This document shows positions 1 through 8,402 of a stretch of DNA of 57,796 nucleotides, piece by piece. The notes under the pieces are model-generated. The model did not search any database. It was not told where the DNA came from and saw only the letters and a program-made list of their open reading frames with translations. The first letter of the stretch is position 1. The number at the start of each line of letters is the position of its first letter. This stretch comes from QHXQ01 sp036389375. Lineage in GTDB: Bacteria > Acidobacteriota > Blastocatellia > Pyrinomonadales > Pyrinomonadaceae. The DNA lies in contig DASVQA010000151.1 in the NCBI GenBank assembly GCA_036389375.1, positions 1 to 57,796 on the forward strand, in the 5' to 3' direction. The translations under genes and the position numbers were made by a program.

Positions 1-45
1 TAACTGACCTCCGACCTCTAACCTCTAACCTCTCTGTCCTCCTGC
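1..45. repeat. GAGGTTAGAGGTC-type intergenic repeat, half element at window edge
   Basis: Read on the minus strand, this stretch is a run of 7-10 base units (GAGGTTA, GAGGTTA, GAGGTCG, GAGGTCA). The same units occur at 50760-50865 and 56820-56873, where they form inverted pairs; here only one arm is inside the window. The repeat supplies the last codons and the TAG stop of xylG, so that protein ends in Glu-Val-Arg-Gly. Confidence 0.75.
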
Positions 46-1571
46 ATGTGCCCGGTCGCGCAGGCCATGACGTTTTCCGGCGTCGCGTTCGTGCGGGTAA
101 ACTCGCCCGTCATGCGCCCCTCGTGCAGCACCAGAATGCGATCCGAGAGACCCAGCACTTCGGGTAGCTCCGACGAGACGAGCACGATGGCCAGGCCCTC
201 TTTGGCGAGCCGGTTGATCTGCGCGTAAATCTCCTGCTTCGCGCCCACGTCTATACCGCGCGTCGGTTCATCCAGAAAGAGCACGCGCGGGTTCGTCAAC
301 AACCATTTCGCCAGCACGACCTTCTGTTGATTGCCGCCGGAGAGCGTGCCGGCGATGGTAAAGACAGAGTTAGCTTTGACGCGCAACTCTTTCATCGCGC
401 GATTGCCGGCCGCCGCCTCCGCGTCCGTGTCCGTCACGAAGCGCCCGGAGATGCGCGGCAAGCCGGCGAGCGTCATGTTGTTTAAGATCGTCTGATCGAG
501 GACGAGGCCGAAGCGTTTGCGATCTTCGGTGACGAAGCCGAGGCCGTGCCGAATGGCATCACGCGGATTATTGATGCGGACGCGCCGGCCCGCCATCATG
601 ATCTCGCCGGTCGTGCGCCCCGCGTGCGCGCCGAAGATGGCCATCAGCAGATCGCTGCGGCCTGCGCCCATCAGTCCCGCGATCCCTAACACTTCGCCCC
701 GGCGCACGGCGAAGCTCACCCCGTTGACCAACAGTTTCCCCGCCACGTTCGGGTCTTCGACCGACATGTTGCGCGCCTCAAACGCCACCTCGCCGTGCGG
801 GTGTTCAAACTCCGGAAAGATGTCGCCGACCTCGCGCCCGACCATGCGCGCGATCACGCGGCGCTCATCCCAGTTGCGCGTCGCATCCGTGCCGACCGTG
901 CGCCCGTCGCGCAAGACCGTGATGCGATCCGACATGCGAAACACCTCGTCCAATTTGTGCGAGATGTAGATCATGCCGACGCCGCGCGCGCGCATGTCGT
1001 TGAGAATGCCAAAGAGCGTTTCGACCTCTGCATCCGTGAGCGCGGCGGTCGGCTCGTCTAAGACAAGGATGCGCGCTTCGTGCGAGAGTGCCTTGGCGAT
1101 CTCGACGAGTTGTTGCTGCCCGATGCCGAGTTGGCGAATGGGCGTGTGCGGATCAATCGGCAGGTGCACGTCGTTTAAGAGCGCCTGCGCGCGCCGATAG
1201 AGTTCGGCCCAACGAATGATGCCGAAGCGGCGCGGCTCGCGCCCCAAGAAGATGTTTTCGCCGACGCTCAAATCCTTGACGAGCGAAAGCTCCTGAAAGA
1301 TGACGGCGATGCCCGCCGCTTCCGCATCGCGGATACCGGCGAAGCGCTGCCCCGCGCCGTCGATCAATATCTCGCCGCCGTATGTGCCGTGCTGATAGAC
1401 GCCGCCGAGCACCTTCATCAAAGTGGATTTGCCCGCGCCGTTCTCGCCCACGAGCGCGTGAAATTCGCCGCGCTGCAAATCGAACGTCACGCCGTCCAGC
1501 GCGCGCACGCCCGGAAACGTCTTCGTGATCTCGCGCATCTCCAAAAAGGGCGCGCGCTGTTCGTTGGACAT
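18..1571 (-). CDS. xylG: Xylose-type sugar ABC transporter, ATP-binding protein
   Basis: This 517-residue protein has the two tandem nucleotide-binding domains of the XylG/RbsA/MglA family, which power sugar import at the cytoplasmic face of the inner membrane. Domain 1 has Walker A GENGAGKST (42-50), a signature at LGIGQQQ (about 148-154) and Walker B LVLDEPTAAL (169-178). Domain 2 has the degenerate Walker A (GLMGAGRSD) usual for this family, signature LSGGNQQK and Walker B LFLDEPTRGIDVG. The length is normal for the family. It lies downstream of xylF on the same strand, 90 bases away, so the two should be one operon; a permease gene (xylH) is expected just left of the window. The substrate call rests on the XylF partner, since the ATPase alone does not tell xylose from ribose or galactose. 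Its C-terminus is encoded by an intergenic repeat. Confidence 0.9.
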   Translation of the reverse strand: MSNEQRAPFLEMREITKTFPGVRALDGVTFDLQRGEFHALVGENGAGKSTLMKVLGGVYQHGTYGGEILIDGAGQRFAGIRDAEAAGIAVIFQELSLVKDLSVGENIFLGREPRRFGIIRWAELYRRAQALLNDVHLPIDPHTPIRQLGIGQQQLVEIAKALSHEARILVLDEPTAALTDAEVETLFGILNDMRARGVGMIYISHKLDEVFRMSDRITVLRDGRTVGTDATRNWDERRVIARMVGREVGDIFPEFEHPHGEVAFEARNMSVEDPNVAGKLLVNGVSFAVRRGEVLGIAGLMGAGRSDLLMAIFGAHAGRTTGEIMMAGRRVRINNPRDAIRHGLGFVTEDRKRFGLVLDQTILNNMTLAGLPRISGRFVTDTDAEAAAGNRAMKELRVKANSVFTIAGTLSGGNQQKVVLAKWLLTNPRVLFLDEPTRGIDVGAKQEIYAQINRLAKEGLAIVLVSSELPEVLGLSDRILVLHEGRMTGEFTRTNATPENVMACATGHMQEDREVRG

Positions 1572-1581
1572 AATTTAGGCC

Positions 1582-1662
1582 GGCGAGTTCAGCGAGTCCG
1601 GCGAGTCAAAGGCAAGCGAGTTGTTCAGTTCTCATGACTCTCCGGACTCGCTGGACTTCTCC
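1582..1662 (-). repeat. Inverted repeat (intercistronic hairpin) between xylF and xylG
   Basis: The left arm 1582-1608 and right arm 1635-1662 are imperfect inverted repeats. Their core, CAGCGAGTCCGG(C/A)GAGTCA, pairs over 18 bases with one mismatch around a 26-base loop. The arm starts at the xylF stop codon. Such stem-loops behind binding-protein genes commonly protect the upstream mRNA so that more binding protein than ATPase is made (known for malE-malF; inferred here). There is no U-tract, so full termination is unlikely. Confidence 0.7.
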
Positions 1663-2786
1663 TACTGCTTCGGGCATTTATCGGCCGGGACGCCCGCGCA
1701 AATTTTGTCGAGCGTCTGGTAGCCGTCTTTGACGACGGTGCTGACGATGTTGTTTCGGTCAACCGCAATTGGTTCGAGCAGGAAGGCGGGCACTTTCTTG
1801 AAGCCGTTGTCCACCGTGTCGTTCGTCTGCACGGTCTCGCCGCGCGCGAGTTTGATGGCCGCATCGACGGCGGCGTTGGCGAGCGGTTGAATCGGTTTAT
1901 AGACCGTCATCGTCTGCTTGCCCTGCACGATCAGTTGCAGCGAGGCGAGGTCGGCGTCCTGCCCTGAGACTAAAACTTTGCCCGCGAGGTTCTGCCCTTC
2001 GAGCGCCTGTACAGCGCCGCGCGCCGTGCCGTCGTTGGCGGCGACCACGACCTGCACGTTGTTCTTCGCCTGCGTGAGCGCGTTCTCGACGATGTTGAGC
2101 GCGGCGCTCGCCTGCCATTCCTTGGCCGGTTGATCGGCCACGATCTTTATATCGCCGCGCGCGATGGCCGGCTGTAAGACGTTCATCTGGCCGTCGTGCA
2201 GGAGTTTCGCGTTGTTGTCCGTCTCCGAGCCTTGCACGATGATGAAGTTGGCGGGCTTCGGCGCATCGGCTGGCAGGTGTTCGAGCGGATAGCGCGCCTG
2301 CATCTCGCCGATCTTGACGACCTGATGCGAGACGTAGAGGTCAACGTCCGAGTTCTTGATCAGCCGGTCGTAGCTGATGACGGGCACGCCCTGCCGGTGC
2401 GCGGCTTCGACGATCTGCGCGGCGATCTCGCTGTTGTGCGGCGCGACGATGAGCACGTCCACGCCCTGCGTCAACAGGTTCTCGGCCTGATTGATCTGCA
2501 ACTTGTCGTCGCCGTTTGCCACGTCAATCAAGACCTGCGCGCCGACCTCGGCCGCACGTTTCTGCACCAGATCGCGGTCGCGCTGCCAACGCTCCTCTTT
2601 GACCGTGTCCATCGAGAAGCCAATCTTGACCGGGTCGTTCGGCCCCTTCCTGCGCCGCACGCCGCTACTGCTGTTCGCCGTCGCGCCGTTATCGTTCGCG
2701 CCACCGCCGCCGCCGCTCACGCACGCTGCGCCGAGCACTATTAAGGCGCTCATTAACAACCCCAGCCAAGCTCTCCAATTTCGCAT
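1662..2786 (-). CDS. xylF: D-xylose ABC transporter, periplasmic binding lipoprotein
   Basis: The mature part reads like XylF along its whole length: VKIGFSMDTVKEERWQRDRD near the N-terminus, then VDVLIVAPHN, ISYDRLI, DNNAKLLHDGQM, VVAANDGTARGAVQAL, SGQDADLASL and QTMTVYKPI. The family captures xylose in the periplasm for an ABC importer. The start at 2786 was chosen over a longer frame beginning at 2864 because AAGGAG lies about 9 bases upstream and the protein then opens with a normal signal sequence. A cysteine after LGAA (residues about 19-23 from this start) suggests a lipoprotein, though the lipobox is not perfect; a Gly- and Asn-rich linker follows. Length 374 residues. It is first in the xylFG operon, divergent from the receptor gene at 3207. 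Confidence 0.92.
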   Translation of the reverse strand: MRNWRAWLGLLMSALIVLGAACVSGGGGGANDNGATANSSSGVRRRKGPNDPVKIGFSMDTVKEERWQRDRDLVQKRAAEVGAQVLIDVANGDDKLQINQAENLLTQGVDVLIVAPHNSEIAAQIVEAAHRQGVPVISYDRLIKNSDVDLYVSHQVVKIGEMQARYPLEHLPADAPKPANFIIVQGSETDNNAKLLHDGQMNVLQPAIARGDIKIVADQPAKEWQASAALNIVENALTQAKNNVQVVVAANDGTARGAVQALEGQNLAGKVLVSGQDADLASLQLIVQGKQTMTVYKPIQPLANAAVDAAIKLARGETVQTNDTVDNGFKKVPAFLLEPIAVDRNNIVSTVVKDGYQTLDKICAGVPADKCPKQ

Positions 2787-3206
2787 CGGTTCTGCTCCTT
2801 CAACAGGTTTGTCGTCAAGCAATGGCGCGCCGCTCGCTGCCAAGCGGAGGGGTTTGCGAGCCAAACGGCGGCCGCTCGCTCCGGTCGTCCGGCGCGCATG
2901 GGTGAGAACTTAAGACCGAACTTCTTGCTGTGGGGCGTAAGCTTATCACAACGGGCGGTGAAAAAAGATTGAAATTTCCAGCCGCCAGTGCTATTTCTTC
3001 CTGCGTCAATCGAAGCAACATCCCCCTTCAGACCGAAAGTGCGATGACGGTGAAGCCGGGCGCGCGCGGCGTACTCGTCAGCCCGCGCGCGGCGCTTCCG
3101 TCCATTCAGCCAAGCAGTCTCTTCAAACTCGCTCGTCCGCCTTGCCTGTTCAGGCCAAGGTGTGGGCGACGCGCAAGCGGTACGACAAGCAGGAAGGCAA
3201 ATGATC
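2787..3206. promoter_or_regulatory. Divergent intergenic region xylF / TonB receptor
   Basis: These 420 bases separate two divergent genes. A plausible plus-strand sigma-70 promoter is TTGAAA (2969-2974), 17-base spacer, TATTTC (2992-2997), embedded in an A/T-rich patch, about 200 bases before the receptor start. AGGAAGG at 3191-3197 is the receptor's ribosome binding site. No convincing promoter was found for xylF and no protein-coding gene was seen. Confidence 0.5.
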
Positions 3207-6200
3207 ATGCGACAAAGATGCGGCAGTTTTTTCAGTCTGATTTCATGCGCGCTCGTCATGCTCTGTCTGGCGACGACGGTTGCGGCGCAGTTTCGCGCGG
3301 GCGTGCAAGGCACGGTCACGGATCAGAGCGGTGGGATCATCGTCGGCGCGACGCTCACGCTGACGAACAAGGAAACCAACAAGGTGCAGACGGCGACCAC
3401 GTCCGACGACGGCTTCTATCGCTTCACGAATCTGCCGCCGGGCCGGTACACGCTCACGGTGGATCAATCGGGCTTCAACAAGAAGACGCTCGAAAACCTC
3501 GTCGTCAACGCCGAACAGGTCGAGGGCGTAAACATCACGCTCGAACCGGCGGGCGTGCAGACGGTCGTGACCGTCACCGATACGCTCGTGCCCGCGCTCG
3601 AAACCGAGAACGCCAACATCAACAAGGCGATCACGACCGAAGAGATTCGCGCGCTGCCGCAAGCCGGGCGCGACCCTTACGAACTGCTGCGCCTGACGCC
3701 CGGCGTCTTTGGCGACGCGGCGCGCGGTGGTGGCGGCGGCGCGGTCGGCCTGCCCAACCAGACGGGGCCCGGCGGCTCGAACCGGCAGATTTTCCAGACC
3801 GAGAATCAACCGCAGATCTCCGCCAACGGGCAGCGCATCTCGTCGAACAACTTCCAGATCGACGGCGTCAGCGTCAACAGTCTCGGCTTTGGCGGCGCAA
3901 CCGTCGTGACGCCGAATCAGGAGTCGGTCAAAGAGGTGCGCGTGCTGGCGAATAATTATTCGGCCGAGTTCGGGCGCAACTCCGGCGCGCAGGTGCTGAC
4001 CGTGTCGCAGAACGGCACGAACCACTTTCACGGCAGCCTCTTTCTGAAGAACAACAGTCCGGGCCTGAACGCCTTCAACAAGTACGGCGGCCCCGCCGCC
4101 GCGCCCGTGCGCAATAACCAGCACTACAACCAGTTCGGCGGCTCAATCGGCGGCCCGCTGCCCATTCCGCGCTTCGGCGAAGGCGCGCCGCCCGCGTTCG
4201 AGTTGGGGCGCAACAAGGCGTTCTTCTTCTTCTCCTACGAGGGTCTGCGCAACAACACGACCGACACGGCCACCAACATCGTCGAGACGGCGCAATACCG
4301 GCAACTCGTCCGGCAGTTGCGCCCCAATAGCGTCACGGCGCGCATCCTGAGCGCGCCCGGCATCGAGCCGCGCATCACCTCGGTCATCCCCGTCAACTGT
4401 GCCTTTCTCGGCTTCAACGCGTCGAACTGCCGCGAGGTCACAGGCGGCTTGGACATCGGTTCGCCCGCCGGCGCGACGGGTCAATACCTGAGCTTCGGCA
4501 ACTTGCAGGGCGGCGGCTTCGACGGCATCCCGGACGTGCAGTACGTCCAACTCGCCGTCCCGCATCGCGCACGCGGCAATCAGTTCAACCCGCGCTTCGA
4601 TTTCAACCTGACGCAGCGCGACACCTTGACCTTCAGTTCCTATCTGACCAGCTTTACGGGGCAGGAGTCCGATGCGGCGGGGCGCAGCCGCCCGATGGGC
4701 GACATCTCGACCAAGCCGCGCAACTCCTACGCGATGATCACCTACACGCGCACCCTCACCAACACGATGATCAACGAGGTGCGCTTCAACGCCACGCGGT
4801 TCGCCTTCGACGAGGTCGCATCCTCCACGCAGACCAACTTCGGCATCCCGCGCATCGAGATCGAGACGCTGCCCGGCGACCGCATACGCTTCGGCCCGCC
4901 TTGGGCCGAGACAACACCCGGCATCTTTGCCGACAACACCTTCGAGTTCCGCGATACGCTCCGTTGGGTGCGCGGCACGCATGGACTCAGCTTCGGCGGT
5001 GAACTGCGCCGCGAGCAGGACAACAACAACCTGTCGGGCGGCTCGCGCCCGCTCTACACCTTCGCCGGTCTCTTCAACTTCGCCAACGACGCGCCGCTCT
5101 TTTATCAGATCAACGCCGACCCGCGCACCGGCGGCCCCGCCGCGTCGCAGCGTTACTTCCGCTCGAACACCATCGGCCTCTTCGCGCAGGACGATTGGAA
5201 GTTTCGCCCGAACGTGACGCTCAATTTCGGGCTGCGCTACGAATACTTCCAACCGCCGACCGAGAAAGAGGGGCGGCTCAGCAACATCGCCTTCGGCTCG
5301 CAGGGTCTGGTGAACTCGCGCATCAACGTGGTTGACCGGCTCTACGCGCCCGACCGCAACAACTTCGCGCCGCGTCTTGCCTTCGCGTGGAGTCCGGCCG
5401 GCCTTGCGGGCATCGAGACGAAGGACAAGCTCGTGCTGCGCGGCGGCTTCGGCATCGCCTACAACCGCATTCCGATGGTGCTGTTCTCGAACACGCGCGG
5501 CAATCCGCCCTTCTTCGCGCGCTACCAAATCTGCTGCGGCACATCCGCCTCAGATTTCAGCACGCCCTTCGCGGGCGGGCAGATTCTCTATGCGACGGGC
5601 GCGAGCAATTCGCCGTTCAGCTATCCCGTCAACCCGGCGCTCGCTACCGGCATCGATCCGGCGACCGGCTCGGTGCGCGGGCGCTCGGTCGAAGTCTACG
5701 GCGCGCTGCCGAAAGAGCCGAACGCTTACGTCTACACCTACTCGCTCGAAGGGCAGTACAGCCTGCCGTACCGGCTGACGGCCGAGTTGGGTTATCAAGG
5801 CAGCAGCAGCCACAAGCTCATCCGGCTCGTCAACCAGAACTTCCTGTTCCCCAATAACCCTTCGTTCTTCGCCGTCTATCTGCCGACGCCCGACGTGAAC
5901 GCGAACTACAACGCCATGCTCGCGCGGCTCACCCGGCGCTTCAGTCGCGGCACGTCGTTCGACGCCATCTATCGTTGGAGCAAGAGCATCGACACGCTCT
6001 CGAACGAAGGCCCCGGTGCAGTCACGAATCAGACCTTCCCGCAGAACCAGCGCTTCGAGCGCGGGCCTTCGGACTACGACGTGCGCCACCACTTCATCCT
6101 GTCGGGTCTGTGGGAGCTACCGTTCTTCAACCAGCACAAGGACTCTGCGGCCGGCAAGCTGCTCGGCGGCTGGCAGTTGAGCGGCATCCTGACGGCGCAC

Positions 6201-6692
6201 ACGGGCTTCCCCTGGACGCCGCTCATCGGGCGCTGCATCAGCACGCCGGGCGGGCAGAGTATCTGTCCGGCGCGACCCGTCGGTTATTTCGGCGGCGCGC
6301 TCCAAGACACGAGCAACGAGGCGTTCATGCGCCCCAACGGCAACTTCCCCGGCGGGCCGGCACGTTATTTCCCGTTGACCGATCCTTCGACGCTGCCGCT
6401 TAACACGCCGCCCGGCATCGGGCGCAACTCCTTCCGCGGCCCGCGCTACTTCGACATAGACATGAGCGTGGCCAAACGTTTCGGGCTGCCCGGTTTCCTT
6501 GGCGAAAGCTCCAACTTCGAGTTGAAGGCGAATTTCTTCAACGTCTTCAACATCCTGAACCTGCAACCGTTCAGCTTCAACGGCTTCGGCACGACCATCG
6601 ATCCGGGTAATCCGAACGATCCGAACTTCGGTCGCTCGCCCGGCGGACAATCCGGGCGCGTCGTCGAACTACAAGGCCGCATCATCTTCTAA
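3207..6692 (+). CDS. Oar-type TonB-dependent receptor (copy 1)
   Basis: A 1161-residue outer-membrane protein. After a signal peptide ending in VAAQ comes a carboxypeptidase-regulatory-like beta domain (about residues 28-105: VTDQSGGIIVGATLTLTN, GFYRFTNLPPGRYTL), then a plug (EIRALPQAGRDPYELLRLTP; SANGQRISSNNFQIDGVSVN; VKEVRVLANNYSAEFGRNSG) and a long barrel ending in Phe. This layout is that of the Oar/'TonB-dependent receptor' families expanded in Acidobacteriota. The substrate cannot be read from sequence. AGGAAGG sits 9 bases before the ATG at 3207; an in-frame ATG at 3201 is the alternative. A strong terminator follows. The neighbouring convergent TPR gene and the GH3/GH144 pair suggest glycan uptake (inference). 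A paralogue lies at 28113-31694. Confidence 0.9.
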   Translation: MRQRCGSFFSLISCALVMLCLATTVAAQFRAGVQGTVTDQSGGIIVGATLTLTNKETNKVQTATTSDDGFYRFTNLPPGRYTLTVDQSGFNKKTLENLVVNAEQVEGVNITLEPAGVQTVVTVTDTLVPALETENANINKAITTEEIRALPQAGRDPYELLRLTPGVFGDAARGGGGGAVGLPNQTGPGGSNRQIFQTENQPQISANGQRISSNNFQIDGVSVNSLGFGGATVVTPNQESVKEVRVLANNYSAEFGRNSGAQVLTVSQNGTNHFHGSLFLKNNSPGLNAFNKYGGPAAAPVRNNQHYNQFGGSIGGPLPIPRFGEGAPPAFELGRNKAFFFFSYEGLRNNTTDTATNIVETAQYRQLVRQLRPNSVTARILSAPGIEPRITSVIPVNCAFLGFNASNCREVTGGLDIGSPAGATGQYLSFGNLQGGGFDGIPDVQYVQLAVPHRARGNQFNPRFDFNLTQRDTLTFSSYLTSFTGQESDAAGRSRPMGDISTKPRNSYAMITYTRTLTNTMINEVRFNATRFAFDEVASSTQTNFGIPRIEIETLPGDRIRFGPPWAETTPGIFADNTFEFRDTLRWVRGTHGLSFGGELRREQDNNNLSGGSRPLYTFAGLFNFANDAPLFYQINADPRTGGPAASQRYFRSNTIGLFAQDDWKFRPNVTLNFGLRYEYFQPPTEKEGRLSNIAFGSQGLVNSRINVVDRLYAPDRNNFAPRLAFAWSPAGLAGIETKDKLVLRGGFGIAYNRIPMVLFSNTRGNPPFFARYQICCGTSASDFSTPFAGGQILYATGASNSPFSYPVNPALATGIDPATGSVRGRSVEVYGALPKEPNAYVYTYSLEGQYSLPYRLTAELGYQGSSSHKLIRLVNQNFLFPNNPSFFAVYLPTPDVNANYNAMLARLTRRFSRGTSFDAIYRWSKSIDTLSNEGPGAVTNQTFPQNQRFERGPSDYDVRHHFILSGLWELPFFNQHKDSAAGKLLGGWQLSGILTAHTGFPWTPLIGRCISTPGGQSICPARPVGYFGGALQDTSNEAFMRPNGNFPGGPARYFPLTDPSTLPLNTPPGIGRNSFRGPRYFDIDMSVAKRFGLPGFLGESSNFELKANFFNVFNILNLQPFSFNGFGTTIDPGNPNDPNFGRSPGGQSGRVVELQGRIIF

Positions 6693-6713
6693 CGCAACGC
6701 GGCAACAACAGAG

Positions 6714-6760
6714 ACGCGCACGGCCTTCAGTCTGAAACGACTCAAGACCGTGCGCGTTTT
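6714..6760 (+). terminator. Rho-independent terminator after TonB receptor copy 1
   Basis: ACGCGCACGG (6714-6723) pairs perfectly with CCGTGCGCGT (6748-6757), the inner bases TTCAGTC/GACTCAA extend the stem with one mismatch, and TTTT follows. It lies 22 bases behind the receptor stop and separates it from the convergent TPR gene. Confidence 0.8.
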
Positions 6761-6780
6761 CGTTGGCGGTGAAACTCGAA

Positions 6781-8289
6781 TCAGCGCGGCGGCGGCGCGG
6801 ACGCAAGCGGCGGCGCATAGTCTTCCGCTTCGTCCGCGCTGTTGCCCAGCCCGCGCTCCTTGCGTTCGGCTTCGAGCCGCTTGAACACGCTCATCTCGCG
6901 CTCGGCTGCGCTCGTCTGCTTCAGCCGCGCAAAGGCCATGAACAACTGATAATGCACGCTCGCGCTGTTTGGTCTGAGCGCGGCGGCGTGTTCGAGCAAG
7001 GGCAGCGCGTCCGCGTAGCGTTTGGTTTTCACGAGCAGCCGGCCGAGATCGTAGTGCGCGTAGAAATGGGCGGGTTCGCGCGCGGCGGCGCGGCGCAACA
7101 GTTGTTCGGCTTCAGCAAAGCGCCCGCGCTCGCCCACGATGAAACCAAGCTGCGCCAGCGCGTCCGCGTTGTCGGGCGCAAGCGCAAGCGATTTACGCAA
7201 AGAGGCTTCCGCCGCGCCGTAATCGCCCCGCCCGCGCGCCGCAACGCCGACGAAGTAGTGCGCCTCGGCCGCGCGCGGGAAACGTGCCGCCGCACGCGTG
7301 AAGACATCGAGCGCCTGATCGGGGAGCTTGAGCAGCAGGTAGACGCCGCCCAGACGCACGTAATGCACGAGCCGCGCCGGGTCTTGGGCGAGCGCGCGTT
7401 CGTAGTAGAGGCGCGCGGCTTCGGTCTGCCCGCTCTTGCGCAACTCTTCGCCGAGCATGAAATTCGCTGCCGCGAAATTTGCGCGGCGGCCAAGCGCACG
7501 CTGCCACAGCGCGCGCGCCGCCGCCGATTCGCCCCGCGCTGCCGCCAGAAGGCCACGCGCGTAGAGGACTTCGGCGTCGTCGGGCGCAAGCTGCGTGGCC
7601 GTTGCCAGCACGGCGTCCGCCTCGTCCAAGCGTTTGAGTTCGTAGAGCGCGAGCGCGAGTTGATAAAGCACGGCGACGTTTTCCGGTTGCTGCTGCCGCG
7701 CCCGCTCCAACAACAGTTCGGCGCGGCCGTATTGCCCGCGCTCGATATACTGCACGCCGAGATTGAACAACACCTGCGGGTGCTCAGGCGCATCATTGAG
7801 CACATCTTCCAGCGTCCGAACGGCCGCGTCGCTCTGCCCCGTGTGCGCGAGCAGCACGCCGAGGTTTGCGCGCGCCGAGACGTGCTTCGGGTTCAGCCTG
7901 AGCGTCGTCTGATACTCGTGCTGCGCCTCTTCGGTGCGCCCAAGCTGATCGAGCAGCGCACCGAGCAGCGCGTGCGCGTCCGCGTTCGCCGGGGCCAGCG
8001 CCACCGCCCTACGGAGCAACGGTTCAGCTTCAGCAAGGCGACCCGCCTGCAACGCCGCCAGCGCCCCACGCAGCAAGGCCAGCACGTCTTCAGCCGCACC
8101 GTTTGCCTGCGCGCCGCGCGGCACACGTCGCTGCGCCCGTGCCGGCGCGGACGCGCAGCCAGCGAGCGCGAGGCACAGGAGACAGGCGGAGAAGATGAAC
8201 GGCGCAGACACGCGCAGCGACACACGCCAGCATGCGCGGCCGAGCAGCTTGCGGTTGTGCGTGTCGGTTGGTGTGGTTTCCTGATTCAT
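6781..8289 (-). CDS. TPR-repeat lipoprotein (copy 1)
   Basis: A 502-residue protein with a lipoprotein signal (LCLALAGC lipobox near residue 45) followed by a nearly unbroken array of 34-residue tetratricopeptide repeats from about residue 75 to 460 (for example GRLAEAEPLLRRAVALAP, HVSARANLGVLLAHTGQ, PQVLFNLGVQYIERGQYGRA). TPR arrays are protein-binding superhelices; no enzyme domain is seen. The start has only a weak purine-rich site. It is clearly paralogous to the TPR protein at 25536-27302: both carry the block HVSA.ANLGVLLA.T and end with VHYQLF.A..RLK...AERE. Each copy sits next to an Oar-type receptor, so a role as a surface or periplasmic partner of that receptor is possible (inference). 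Alternatively it is a generic periplasmic scaffold. Confidence 0.88.
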   Translation of the reverse strand: MNQETTPTDTHNRKLLGRACWRVSLRVSAPFIFSACLLCLALAGCASAPARAQRRVPRGAQANGAAEDVLALLRGALAALQAGRLAEAEPLLRRAVALAPANADAHALLGALLDQLGRTEEAQHEYQTTLRLNPKHVSARANLGVLLAHTGQSDAAVRTLEDVLNDAPEHPQVLFNLGVQYIERGQYGRAELLLERARQQQPENVAVLYQLALALYELKRLDEADAVLATATQLAPDDAEVLYARGLLAAARGESAAARALWQRALGRRANFAAANFMLGEELRKSGQTEAARLYYERALAQDPARLVHYVRLGGVYLLLKLPDQALDVFTRAAARFPRAAEAHYFVGVAARGRGDYGAAEASLRKSLALAPDNADALAQLGFIVGERGRFAEAEQLLRRAAAREPAHFYAHYDLGRLLVKTKRYADALPLLEHAAALRPNSASVHYQLFMAFARLKQTSAAEREMSVFKRLEAERKERGLGNSADEAEDYAPPLASAPPPR

Positions 8290-8355
8290 CTCTTTTGCTC
8301 GTCGTGCGCTTGGCGTGCGCCCCGAATTAAATCTGGCCGCTGCGCGCAGCGCGTT

Positions 8356-8365
8356 GTATTATACT
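8356..8365. promoter_or_regulatory. Bidirectional -10 region between TPR gene and GH3 gene
   Basis: The short divergent spacer holds GTATTATACT. It reads as TATAAT on the minus strand (8363-8358) and as TATTAT/TATACT on the plus strand. No good -35 element was found for either direction, so this is a candidate only. It would give leaders of about 60 bases to the TPR gene and 35 to the GH3 gene. Confidence 0.4.
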
Positions 8366-8402
8366 CGCGCCGTTCAAGCCACATAGCCGAGGAGATCGAG
8401 GG

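Noticed and set aside
4143..5528. Minus-strand frame inside TonB receptor copy 1
   Set aside because: Compositional shadow of the barrel region with no motif and no upstream ribosome site.
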